64,000 bases of DNA, taken from Christensenellaceae bacterium (GTDB taxonomy: Bacteria; Bacillota; Clostridia; Christensenellales; Aristaeellaceae). The notes beneath the pieces are model-generated. The model was given only the letters and a program-made list of their open reading frames with translations. It was not told the DNA's origin and searched no databases. Below, in pieces: positions 25,470 through 33,510 of the stretch. The position numbers and the translations under genes are program-made. Positions within the stretch are counted from its first letter, which is position 1. Each line of letters starts with the position of its first letter. The stretch is from positions 42,708 through 106,707 of the forward strand of contig DUQK01000020.1 in the NCBI GenBank assembly GCA_012837835.1. Reading direction: 5' to 3'.

Positions 25470-26792
25470 TTAGTTAGTAAGGTTGTATATTTCTATTGCA
25501 GAGTTTACTTCCGCTGCCAGCTTTTGAACAGCTTCGTCTACTGTAACTTCGCCGTTTATAAGCCTTTCGGTATAGGTTTCAACCAGCGCGCGGGATTCGG
25601 GGAATACGCTCAGCAGGCTGCCCGCATATTCGGGTGCAGTGCTGTGCAGCTGCCTAATAGCAGTGCCGAACTGCGGGAATTTTTCAAGGTTTTCCTTGAA
25701 AGCGTCAAGCTCGTGTGTTGCAACGGTAATGGGGAAGTAACCGGTCTGTGCATTCCAGAAAGCCTGTACATCGGGGGATATCATGTATTTGATGAATTCC
25801 CAAGAGGCTTTTTGGCGGGCATCATCGCCGGTTTGCAGCATCCAAAGGGAGCCGCCGCCTATGGAAACGCCGCCCTTATCATCGGGGTGGATATTGGGGA
25901 AGAAGCCAGTGCCTATTTCAAAATCATCGCCTACGTTTGTAAGCAGGGATTTAAGCGCTGCTGTGCTTTCAAGGGTGATGACGATATCGCCGGAAATGAA
26001 TGCGGCTTTCGCATCTGTGTTGCCGCGTCCAAGGTAGGTTATAATGCCTTCGTCAAAAAGCTTTTTCCATATCTTGAATATTTCCGCGGCGCCGCCGTTT
26101 TCGTCGAACACTACTTTGGTTGCGGGCTCTTCACTTCTGCCGTTGTCATTGTCTACATAGTGTAGACCCATCTTGCCTATCCATTGCTCAAAGAACCAGC
26201 CGTAGTTACCCATACCAAAGCCCCAGCGTACGGTTTTGCCGTCAGCATCTTTTATGGTGAGTTTTTCTGCCATTTCGATTATTTCATCGAAGTTTGTGGG
26301 CGGAGTATCGGGGTCCAGACCTGCTTCTTTAAAGGCTGTCTTATTGTAATAGAGCAGCGGAGTTGAGGAATTAAAGGGCATTGAATAGAGTTTGCCGTCA
26401 ATTGTGTAGTAGGCGGCGATGTTCGGCTCAACCTGAGAGATGTCGTAGTTCTCGGCATCTATCATTTCCTGTACAGGGAGCGCCCAGCCAGAGTCAATCA
26501 TGAAACGGCTGCCGATATCGTATATCTGCATGACATCGGCAGGCATAGCGCTCATTCCAGCGGCCTTTACCTTGTTGATAGCATCATCGTAGGTACCTTG
26601 GTATTCTACATTTACTTTGATTTTGCCTTCGTTTTCTTTGTTGAAGTCTTCGACCATTTTTACGATGGCTTCTCCGTTTACGCCACCCATAGAGTGCCAG
26701 AAAATGATTTCAACCGGTTTTTCTGCGCTTACAGGCAGCATGAAGCCTGCAAGCAGTGTCAGTGCCAGACACAGGGATAAGATTTTTCGCAT
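25470..26792 (-). CDS. Extracellular solute-binding protein, family 1 (glycerol-3-phosphate/sugar type)
   Basis: A 440-residue exported binding protein. The frame opens at 26828, but the ATG at 26792 has AGGAGG close upstream and starts the signal peptide MRKILSLCL, with cleavage near PVSA/EK; the Cys in it is not in a lipobox. The mature N-terminus IIFWHSMGG is typical of UgpB-like proteins, and NSSTPLLYYNK and SWEFIKYM are other family stretches. It is the third gene of its ABC operon, behind two permeases, which is an uncommon order. A hairpin lies just before it. Confidence 0.9.
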   Translation of the reverse strand: MRKILSLCLALTLLAGFMLPVSAEKPVEIIFWHSMGGVNGEAIVKMVEDFNKENEGKIKVNVEYQGTYDDAINKVKAAGMSAMPADVMQIYDIGSRFMIDSGWALPVQEMIDAENYDISQVEPNIAAYYTIDGKLYSMPFNSSTPLLYYNKTAFKEAGLDPDTPPTNFDEIIEMAEKLTIKDADGKTVRWGFGMGNYGWFFEQWIGKMGLHYVDNDNGRSEEPATKVVFDENGGAAEIFKIWKKLFDEGIITYLGRGNTDAKAAFISGDIVITLESTAALKSLLTNVGDDFEIGTGFFPNIHPDDKGGVSIGGGSLWMLQTGDDARQKASWEFIKYMISPDVQAFWNAQTGYFPITVATHELDAFKENLEKFPQFGTAIRQLHSTAPEYAGSLLSVFPESRALVETYTERLINGEVTVDEAVQKLAAEVNSAIEIYNLTN

Positions 26793-26819
26793 GTTTTTCC
26801 TCCTAAAATAGTTTTTATT

Positions 26820-26847
26820 GAAAAACACCGCTATATCACGGTGTTTG
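26820..26847 (-). terminator. Intercistronic hairpin between permease and binding-protein genes
   Basis: An eight-base stem of the AAACACCG/CGGTGTTT type around an eight-base loop, with five T after it on the minus strand. It starts directly after the permease stop, suggesting partial termination or processing before the binding-protein gene. Confidence 0.6.
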
Positions 26848-26850
26848 TTC

Positions 26851-27693
26851 CTAACCTTTTACTGCTCCTGCCATAAGTCCGTTTATAAGCTGTTTTTGCA
26901 TGAATACGAATATAGAAAGACTTGGCACGATGACGATTATAACCCCCGCCATCATAAGACCTAGCGCCTCAGCATCTATATCATATAGCATACTTATTCC
27001 GACTTGTACTGTGCGGTAAGCATCAGAATCGGTAACCAGCAGCGGCCACATGTACTGGTTCCAAGTATTCAAGAACACATATGCTCCAAGTGCGCCAAGC
27101 GCAGGTTTACTAAGCGGAAACACTATGCTGTTTAGAAAGCGCAGATTAGAGCAGCCGTCTATGCGGGAAGCTTCTCTTAGTTCCTTTGGAAATGCAAGGT
27201 AGTGTTGGCGCAATAGGAATATCCCCATCGCGCTTGTAAGGTAGGGGACTATAAGCGCCTGATAGCTGTTGCGCCAGCCCCATTTGCTTATAGATAGATA
27301 GTTGGCAATAATAGTAGCCTCTCCCGGCACCATCATAGTAGATAGTACCAGAAGAAATAGTATATTTTTGCCCTTGAAATCAAGGAAAGAGAATGAAAAC
27401 GCCGCCAGTGAGCAGGTGAGCATCTGCCCCAGCATAACCGAAATGGATACCACAAAGGAGTTTTGTATATACTTTGAGAAAGAGTAAGCAGGGTTTGTAA
27501 ATGCCCTTACATAGTTGTCAAAGCTGATGCTTGATGGAATGAGAGTGTTTTTGTATATCTCGCTGGGCGGCATAATACTTATTGAAAGCGTATATAATAA
27601 CGGAGTCAATATAAGAAGCATTATAGGCAGGTTCATGAACACAAGAGCTATGTTGTTGAGCTTTCGCTTTTTTGACATCGTGAGCCGTTTCAT
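26851..27693 (-). CDS. Carbohydrate ABC transporter permease (MalG/UgpE type)
   Basis: A 280-residue membrane protein with six hydrophobic segments. The EAA loop reads ELREASRIDGCSNLRFLNSIVFPLSK across about residues 170-195, and the C-terminus has the usual FMQKQLINGLMAGAVKG. Its start overlaps the stop of the upstream permease reading frame by one base (TGATG), so translation may depend on how that damaged gene is read. It is the partner of the MalF-type permease at 27693-28605. Confidence 0.9.
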   Translation of the reverse strand: MKRLTMSKKRKLNNIALVFMNLPIMLLILTPLLYTLSISIMPPSEIYKNTLIPSSISFDNYVRAFTNPAYSFSKYIQNSFVVSISVMLGQMLTCSLAAFSFSFLDFKGKNILFLLVLSTMMVPGEATIIANYLSISKWGWRNSYQALIVPYLTSAMGIFLLRQHYLAFPKELREASRIDGCSNLRFLNSIVFPLSKPALGALGAYVFLNTWNQYMWPLLVTDSDAYRTVQVGISMLYDIDAEALGLMMAGVIIVIVPSLSIFVFMQKQLINGLMAGAVKG

Positions 27694-28605
27694 CAGTAAT
27701 GCACGCTCCTTTTCTCAAAGCGGAATTGTATGAGCGTAATTATGAATATTATTATAAACAAAATTATACTCCTGGCAGCTGCGGTGCCGAACCTGAAGTT
27801 GAAAAAGGCATCCCTATAAATAGCGTAGACTATTACATTTGTAGAATCGCCCGGGCCGCCTTGGGTAAGCAGCCTAATTTGGCTGAAGGATTGGAAAGCA
27901 TTAATTATATTTATTATAACTTGGAAAAAAAAGCGTGGGGGAAATGCTAGGTATGGTGATGCTGAAAAGCTTTCTAAAATAACCCGCACCATCTATTGAA
28001 GCACTTTCATAAAGCTCATCCGACACCCCTCTAAGCCCTGCAGAGATAAATATAAAGTTAATTCCGCTTTGCAGCCATATGGTAACTGCAGATACTGAAA
28101 ACAGCGCCCATTCAGGGCTGCCGAGCCAGTTTATCTGTGTGCCGAATAATATATTGAGAAGACCATTTGTGGGGTGGAATACCATACGAAACGCCATAGA
28201 GGCAGCGGCAGATGCTATTGCCACCGGCATAGCGTAAGATGCGGATATTATAGTAGAACCGGGATATTCCCTTGCAGTTAAAAGGCTTGTTATCATACCT
28301 ACTATAAGGGAACCGAAGGCAACTATAAGGACGAACTGAAATGTAACGCTTATGCTCGCCCAAAATGATGAGCTAGCAAACAAATCCGAGTAGTTACGAA
28401 CACCCCAAAAGACTTTTGCGTTGCCGAACTTATCCGTTAAAAAGAAACTTAGGTATATGGTACGTAAAAACGGATAAAAAAGGAATACTGAGAAAATGCT
28501 GAACGCCGGTAACAAAAGCAGATATGGTTCTATTCTGTCGTACAGCCGCCCTTTGTGGGACATGTATGGTCCACTTTGTTTGGCGGTTGAAACTTCCTTT
28601 GGCAT
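27693..28605 (-). pseudogene. MalF/UgpA-type ABC permease, frameshifted at an A8 run
   Basis: Two frames together encode one permease. The first (from ATG 28605 or 28614) carries five hydrophobic segments and the EAA-like ESASIDGAGYFRKLFSITIPS, then breaks into PSYNKYN and a stop at 27901. The second frame resumes as QVIINIINAFQSF, LTQGGPGDSTNVIVYAIY and the last membrane segment, ending at 27693. The break lies in a run of eight A (27925-27932; T8 on the coding strand); seven would restore one frame. The start at 28605 is preferred because GAGAGG lies nine bases before it. Explanations are a real pseudogene, slippage that restores some full-length product, phase variation, or a sequencing error. 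Downstream coupling is intact. Confidence 0.85.
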
Positions 28606-28862
28606 TAACACCATCCTCTCTGCGATATTCGCAGCGAATAATCCTAATTATAATGCTATCAACTGAAATTGAGTAAGTCAAGTAAAACAGACGATTAATT
28701 TTAAAAATTTGAGCAAATAAAAGCTGTTTCACGTTTATTTAAAACTTTAGAAACCATATTCAAACCTTGCTTTAATTTGTGGTTTATATACATAGTATTT
28801 TTGAAAAGAATGCGAAGCGAGGGTATAAAATGTAAAAGCAAAAAGTGCAAAACTGCTATTAT
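28606..28862. other. Divergent intergenic region between the ABC operon and the two-component operon
   Basis: No gene was found. The leftward ABC promoter is unclear: a TATAAT lies at about 28650 on the minus strand without a well-spaced -35 (the TTGACT upstream is 23 bases away). The right end leads into the direct repeats described separately. Confidence 0.5.
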
Positions 28863-28923
28863 TGTAAGAAATATGTAAGGTATTATAGCAAAAGTGGAGA
28901 AGTTGTAAGGATTCGTGTATAAT
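28862..28923 (+). promoter_or_regulatory. Regulator-binding direct repeat and promoter of the two-component operon
   Basis: TGTAAG units at 28863 and 28874 lie exactly 11 bases apart, the spacing used by OmpR/PhoB-type regulators. A further TGTAAG is at 28904. A perfect TATAAT lies at 28918-28923, with only a poor -35 (TGGAGA) at 17 bases, as expected for an activator-dependent promoter. The same repeat occurs at 31944-31961 before the second Asp-tail gene. Confidence 0.6.
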
Positions 28924-28941
28924 TTGTAGGGGAGGTATATT

Positions 28942-29631
28942 ATGGCGCTTATATGGACTGTTGAAGATGATGAAAGTATTGCAGCTTTAATTGTAAATAT
29001 TATTAAAAAAACAGGGCATACATCGGAGCACTTTTGGGATGGGGTAGAGCTTGAAAAAAGGCTAAAAAAAGAAGGTCTGCCGGATCTTATGCTGCTTGAT
29101 ATTATGCTGCGCTCAACCAACGGTTTTGATATATTAAAGCAGTGGAAACAGGAAGCGTATACAAGGCATGTGCCTATAATTATTATATCCGCAAAATCCG
29201 CAGAGTATGACAAGGTAAAAGGTCTTAACTTAGGTGCTGAAGATTATATCACAAAGCCTTTTGGTTTAAGGGAATTTAGGGCACGTATAGATGCTGCGCT
29301 GCGCCGTGTAACGCCTGAAGCGCTGCATATAGATTTAGGGGCGCTACAGCTTTTGCCGGATGAGCGCAAAATATTTGTAGATGATGAGGAAATAAAGCTC
29401 ACTCAGCAGGAGTTTGAGCTGCTCCTATACATTGCACGCCGCGCAGGGCATGTTGTTACCAGAAAAGAGCTGCTAAAAGAGGTGTGGGGCTATGCTGCTG
29501 AAACAAATAGTACCAGAACGCTTGATTACCATATTCGCTCTCTAAGAAAAAAGCTGAATGATAACGCCCAGAACCCGCGTTTTATAGAAACCGTGCACGG
29601 CAGCGGTTATAAGCTTATAAAAAATGGTTAA
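28942..29631 (+). CDS. OmpR/PhoB-family response regulator
   Basis: A 229-residue regulator. The receiver domain has acidic residues Glu8-Asp10, phosphoacceptor Asp53 (LLDIML), Ser83 and Lys105 (KPFG). The winged-helix DNA-binding domain spans about 128-229 (LTQQEFELLLYIARR and the TLDYHIRSLRKKL recognition region). GGGGAGG precedes the ATG. It overlaps the histidine kinase gene by eight bases. Predicted targets are its own promoter and that of the 32077 gene, through matching 11-bp-phased TGTAAG repeats (inference). The signal is unknown, but the exported Asp-tail proteins point to the envelope or cations. Confidence 0.93.
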   Translation: MALIWTVEDDESIAALIVNIIKKTGHTSEHFWDGVELEKRLKKEGLPDLMLLDIMLRSTNGFDILKQWKQEAYTRHVPIIIISAKSAEYDKVKGLNLGAEDYITKPFGLREFRARIDAALRRVTPEALHIDLGALQLLPDERKIFVDDEEIKLTQQEFELLLYIARRAGHVVTRKELLKEVWGYAAETNSTRTLDYHIRSLRKKLNDNAQNPRFIETVHGSGYKLIKNG

Positions 29632-30970
29632 AAAGCTACGCCGTGCCTTTATGATGGGCAGTATTCTTGTACTGTTCTTTGCCGTATTGTTTACTGCAAC
29701 GCTCGTCTTTAACAGCATTCAATCAGACAAGGGCAATCTAACTGCGATTTTGCACGCTGCCTCCAGCTGGACGGCAGAAGCAAGCAGCAACCTTCCGAGT
29801 CTTGCAAAAAAGCTTGCCGACAGCAGCCCAACGCTTGAAGTTAGCTTCCTCTTACCAAACGGTATAGTGCTTGCAAGCAGCAAGGAGCCCATTCCGGACG
29901 GAAAAGAAATTAAAAATACAGAGGCGGTAAAGCAGGCACTTGAAAAAGGTATAGGGGGAGAGGTTAGCTTTAAAAACGGCTGGTTTTCACCAACCATAAT
30001 GGGGGCGTCGTTGCTTGGCGAAGGCAGAATGCTATTATATCTTGCAAATAGCGATAAGCATATTGCATCAACGCTTAATATTGCGGTTATTGGGCTTGCG
30101 GCGCTAACTGCGCTATTGCTGCTTGTAAGCAGGCGTATGTTAAACCCCATTGCCACAGACTTAACCAACCAGCTTAACAAAGTGCGCGGACTTCTTGAAG
30201 GAAGCCTTAAAACTACGGATGTTAAAGCGGATGATTTTTTTGCGGAACTGCGAGATACCATGGTAAATATTATTCACCTTATAGATAAAATGCAGTACGA
30301 CTTGCAGCAGATACAGGGCACCCTTACCATGCAGAAGGACTTTGTTGACAATACCTCTCACGAGCTAAAAAGCCCGCTTACTTCTATATTCGGTTTTGCA
30401 CAGCTTTTGAATGAGGAAGAACTAACTAATGAAGAGCAGAAAGAGTACCTAAGCTTTATATTAAAAGACGCGGAGCGCATGATGGCCATAATAGAAGATA
30501 TACTTCTTTTACAAAAGGATACAGTAGAAAAACCGGAAGATATTACACCCATAAATGTTAGGGATATTGCAGAGGAAGTCGCCCGTTCCCTCTCTCCTCA
30601 GTGCAGAGAGAAGAATATTGAAATCGCTATTTTGGGCAAATGCAGCGTATCCGTAATAGAACAGGATATGTGGGATTTACTTAGAAACCTTATGTCAAAT
30701 GCCGTTAGGTACGGCAAAGAAAACGGGCATGTAGCAATAGAACTTAAGCCGGATATAATAATAGTAAAGGATGATGGCATAGGCATAGCTGAGGAACATC
30801 AGGAAAGGATTTTTGAAAAATTCTACCGCGTTGATAAAGGGCGCAGCCGCAGCAGCGGCGGTACGGGTCTTGGGTTGTCCATAGTAGCGGGCATTTTAAA
30901 TAAATACGGCGCAAGTATTAATGTAGAAAGCCAGGAGGGGGTGGGAACATGTTTTACCGTAAAATTCTAA
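29624..30970 (+). CDS. Sensor histidine kinase
   Basis: A 448-residue membrane kinase. Membrane segments lie at about 9-30 and 150-168 and flank an extracytoplasmic domain of about 120 residues with no recognised family. HisKA phosphoacceptor His246 (DNTSHELKSPL), N-box Asn355/Asn359 (RNLMSNAVRYG), G1 DDGIGIA (383-389), F-box EKFYRVD and G2 GTGLGLS (413-419) are all present, so it should be active. No HAMP domain is obvious between the second segment and the His. Its end overlaps the first Asp-tail gene by 22 bases, which ties the two in translation. Confidence 0.93.
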   Translation: MVKKLRRAFMMGSILVLFFAVLFTATLVFNSIQSDKGNLTAILHAASSWTAEASSNLPSLAKKLADSSPTLEVSFLLPNGIVLASSKEPIPDGKEIKNTEAVKQALEKGIGGEVSFKNGWFSPTIMGASLLGEGRMLLYLANSDKHIASTLNIAVIGLAALTALLLLVSRRMLNPIATDLTNQLNKVRGLLEGSLKTTDVKADDFFAELRDTMVNIIHLIDKMQYDLQQIQGTLTMQKDFVDNTSHELKSPLTSIFGFAQLLNEEELTNEEQKEYLSFILKDAERMMAIIEDILLLQKDTVEKPEDITPINVRDIAEEVARSLSPQCREKNIEIAILGKCSVSVIEQDMWDLLRNLMSNAVRYGKENGHVAIELKPDIIIVKDDGIGIAEEHQERIFEKFYRVDKGRSRSSGGTGLGLSIVAGILNKYGASINVESQEGVGTCFTVKF

Positions 30971-31851
30971 GCTTGCTTCTTGCGGCAATGCTTTTGTTTT
31001 CCGCTACGGTTAATGCTGAAGAATCCCCCGCAGCTTGGCAAGAGGCGGTAAAGCATGTGCCTGCAAGCGCTATGCCCACCAATATGAGCGTTTCAAATAT
31101 AGGCATGGAATTTACATTTGATGACTTAGGCAAAAATTTAAGCTATGTTGTAAGGCTTAATAGCGATAGTCTTAAGCCGCTTTATGTGCGTATGCAGAAT
31201 AATGGGGAAAAGATGGGCGGCGAGAACATATCAATAGACGATGTGCGCGAATTATTTACACAGCATTTCTCTGGTGCGCAGGATATATTTGTTTTGCCGA
31301 GCGGAGAAGCTTATTTAGCAAGCGCTTTTGATATACAAAAGCAGTGCTTATACTCTGCGGAGTTTAACAAGGCGGGCGGAGCAATGACTTCTTTTGAAAT
31401 AAGCTTTGCATATAATATAGATGTACAAGCTGTTGTTGACTCGGTTTTCAGTGTTGGCGCAGTGCCGCTAAGCTTTTTTTACCTAGATGGAAATATCAAT
31501 GTTAAAAGCTTTTTTGCTGGCGATGTTGCTAATGTAATGCTAAGCGCAGATAATGCTAAGGTTTTGGAAGAGCCTTCATTAAAGCAAAAAGCTGTTGCTA
31601 ATAATCCTGAAGGTGTAAAGCAGTCTATAGTTACCCCTAAACCAATAGCGCCAAAGGAAGACACCAAACCCCATATTACGGAAAACACCATAATTATAAC
31701 TGGTACAGATGATGATGACTTTGACAAGTTTGATTATGGTAACGATAACGACGACGATAATGACGATGATAATGACGACAACGATTATGACAACGACGAC
31801 GATGATGACGACAACGACGATGATGACGAAAATGATGACGATGATGATTAA
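30949..31851 (+). CDS. Secreted protein with Asp/Asn-rich tail (first of pair)
   Basis: A 300-residue exported protein of no family I can name. It has a signal peptide (hydrophobic 5-20, cleavage near VNA/EE) and a globular part of about 200 residues, then a Pro/Lys linker (VTPKPIAPKEDTKP). From about residue 253 there is a 47-residue tail made almost only of Asp and Asn. Its globular part is distantly related to the 32077 product: both have VPA near residue 37, a GA motif and a later FDI-x-LY. That suggests a PepSY-like fold. The start lies inside the kinase gene with GGAGGGGG upstream. It could bind Ca2+ or other cations, or act as an accessory sensor for the kinase (inference). Confidence 0.8.
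   Translation: MFYRKILSLLLAAMLLFSATVNAEESPAAWQEAVKHVPASAMPTNMSVSNIGMEFTFDDLGKNLSYVVRLNSDSLKPLYVRMQNNGEKMGGENISIDDVRELFTQHFSGAQDIFVLPSGEAYLASAFDIQKQCLYSAEFNKAGGAMTSFEISFAYNIDVQAVVDSVFSVGAVPLSFFYLDGNINVKSFFAGDVANVMLSADNAKVLEEPSLKQKAVANNPEGVKQSIVTPKPIAPKEDTKPHITENTIIITGTDDDDFDKFDYGNDNDDDNDDDNDDNDYDNDDDDDDNDDDDENDDDDD
31705..31848 (+). repeat. Low-complexity GAT/GAC/AAC codon tract encoding the first Asp tail
   Basis: About 144 bases consisting almost only of GAY and AAY codons. Mixed use of synonymous codons shows selection for Asp/Asn rather than a pure triplet expansion, although replication slippage is still likely. Confidence 0.85.
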
Positions 31852-31943
31852 AAAAGTAAAGTATATAAAGTTCAGTTATTAATTATATGCGCTAATGTTA
31901 AACCCATTGGCGCATAAGCGTTTTGGGAGAATATAAATGAAGA

Positions 31944-32006
31944 TTGTAAGAAAAATGTTAGAAAACATATAAAAGGATTACTGTTTGCTACTACGCTGGT
32001 TATAAT
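31944..32006 (+). promoter_or_regulatory. Direct-repeat operator and promoter of the second Asp-tail gene
   Basis: TTGTAAG at 31944 and TGTTAG at 31956 are 11 bases apart and nearly identical to the pair at 28862-28879. TTACTG (31978-31983), a 17-base spacer and TATAAT (32001-32006) form the promoter. From the first repeat unit to the -10 is 56 bases here and 55 in the regulator promoter. Confidence 0.65.
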
Positions 32007-32076
32007 ACAATCACGCTGTGCTGAAAACCTGCAGGCAGCACTGTAAAAAGACTAAGTAAGAAAGGAACAAGAACCA

Positions 32077-33012
32077 ATGAAAAAATTATTTGTAACAATA
32101 CTAGCGCTTAGCATGATGCTATCCACAGCGGCATTTGCCGCAGGCGAAAGCCCTGAGGAGCTGGAAGCTCGCAAACAGGTGCCGGCAACCGCCGTACTTA
32201 CCTCTACCGATTCTGATGGAAATACTACCGACTATTACTACAAAGACAAGGTATCTAAAACCAATTATAAGGTTAGCGTATCAAAAGAACCTCTTCAGGT
32301 AATAAGCACTGCCTCAAGGGTAGCGGGTAATAAAGGCGGCAGAGCCGTTGTACTAAGCCAACAGCAGGCGGAAGATATGGCAAAGGAATATTATGCCGGC
32401 GCCAATGTACTTGGAAGCTTTGTTCGCAAAAATGATGACCGCTTTGAATATCTGGTACTTTTTGATATAGGCGATGGTCGCCTTTACCGCTCAAGCCTAA
32501 ACGCGGAAAACGGTAAACTAATAGGCACGGGCGTAAAGTTTTCATCGGCAACGGAAGGCGAAATAGCACTTTTTGAAGCGGCAGAAAATGCAAAGGCATT
32601 AAGACCCGATAGTCATATTATGGACATAGAACTTGAAAACGAAAACGGCAAACGCGTCTACGAAATCAAGCTTTGGGAAAACAACAAAGAAGTTGAAATA
32701 AAACTGGATGCAGCCACCGGACAGCTTGTAGAGCAAGATGATACTAAAGAAGCCAAGGCAGTACCCGCCAGCAACTATAAAGAAGGCGTAGAGCTTTCCA
32801 ATATAGATGATGACGATGATGACCTATACGACTTCGACGATGATGATTACGACGAAGATGACAACGATGACGATTATGATGATAACGATGATAACGATGA
32901 TGACGAAGACGATGATAATGACAACGACAACGACGACGATGATAACGATGATGATAGTGATGATGACGATGACGACGATGACGATGACGACGATGATGGA
33001 GATGACGACTAA
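32077..33012 (+). CDS. Secreted PepSY-like protein with Asp-rich tail (second of pair)
   Basis: A 311-residue exported protein. The signal peptide cleaves near AFA/AG. Two PepSY-like units follow: about 90-150 (YLVLFDIGDGRLY) and about 165-218 (YEIKLWENNKEVEIKLDAATG, typical PepSY ending). From residue 244 a 68-residue tail is nearly all Asp with some Asn, Glu and Tyr. PepSY domains are often found with two-component systems and protease inhibition at the cell surface. A tail of this charge would bind divalent cations or basic wall components (inference). AGAAAGGAAC precedes the ATG. It has its own promoter with the putative regulator site, and a terminator follows. Confidence 0.8.
   Translation: MKKLFVTILALSMMLSTAAFAAGESPEELEARKQVPATAVLTSTDSDGNTTDYYYKDKVSKTNYKVSVSKEPLQVISTASRVAGNKGGRAVVLSQQQAEDMAKEYYAGANVLGSFVRKNDDRFEYLVLFDIGDGRLYRSSLNAENGKLIGTGVKFSSATEGEIALFEAAENAKALRPDSHIMDIELENENGKRVYEIKLWENNKEVEIKLDAATGQLVEQDDTKEAKAVPASNYKEGVELSNIDDDDDDLYDFDDDDYDEDDNDDDYDDNDDNDDDEDDDNDNDNDDDDNDDDSDDDDDDDDDDDDDGDDD
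32806..33009 (+). repeat. Low-complexity GAT/GAC codon tract encoding the second Asp tail
   Basis: About 204 bases of mostly GAT and GAC codons in irregular order, with a few AAC, GAA and TAT. A similar but shorter tract lies at 31705-31848, so the two could recombine or slip. Confidence 0.85.
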
Positions 33013-33069
33013 TTATCTCAAATGCTAAACAAAAAAGCGCCGGACAATTCGGAGCTTAAAACAAAAAAC

Positions 33070-33106
33070 AAAGCGGTTCCTGCGATTATGCCGGAATCGC
33101 TTTTTT
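33070..33106 (+). terminator. Rho-independent terminator after the Asp-tail locus
   Basis: AAGCGGTTCC (33071-33080) pairs with GGAATCGCTT (33093-33102, one G-T pair), followed by T6. Confidence 0.85.
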
Positions 33107-33416
33107 CATATATTTGTTTTGTTAAACTGTAAACGCAATTATTACGACGGAATAATCCCTAGTGTTTCGCTATGTAATTTATACTATGTTACCTTTAACC
33201 CAGCGTTTTCTTGTACATCTTTTCCACTTTGGCTTTGCCTTGTTAAGGCATAATAGAGTCCACTATGCTTCCTTTACGAAGCCTCGCCAAACCGAAAAAA
33301 CCGCTACAATAAAATCGCTGTTCTCAAAGAAACGTAGTATTAGGTTTTTAAGTAAGCCTAATAATCAAAATCTTTCTATTTTATGTAAACCTTTTGTAAA
33401 TTGCCCTTAAAAACCA
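33107..33416. other. Intergenic region with no supported gene
   Basis: About 310 bases upstream of the remA promoter. A plus-strand frame (33162-33410) lacks a ribosome site and family features. The part 33190-33300 is unusually structured, with GCCTTGTTAAGGC (33237-33249) and the near-palindrome CATAATAGAGTCCACTATG just after it. A gene remnant, small RNA or dispersed repeat is possible; I cannot decide. Confidence 0.4.
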
Positions 33417-33445
33417 TTTCAACATTTGGAAAGCTGTGGTATAAT
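33417..33445 (+). promoter_or_regulatory. Promoter of the remA-rsmA housekeeping operon
   Basis: TTTCAA (33417-33422), a 17-base spacer, TATAAT (33440-33445) with TGG extension, 65 bases before remA. Confidence 0.7.
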
Positions 33446-33510
33446 ATGGTATCGAGGGATAAGCGCGAGCTTTTTTCTTGACGATTTTATTATTTGGGAG
33501 GGGTATTTTT

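Noticed and set aside
32807..33028. Met/Thr-rich frame overlapping the Asp tail
   Set aside because: It is only the shifted reading of the GAT/GAC tract; the Asp frame has the start, signal peptide and PepSY domain.
33162..33410. 82-residue plus-strand frame
   Set aside because: No ribosome site, no family pattern, overlaps the structured intergenic stretch and ends just before the remA promoter.
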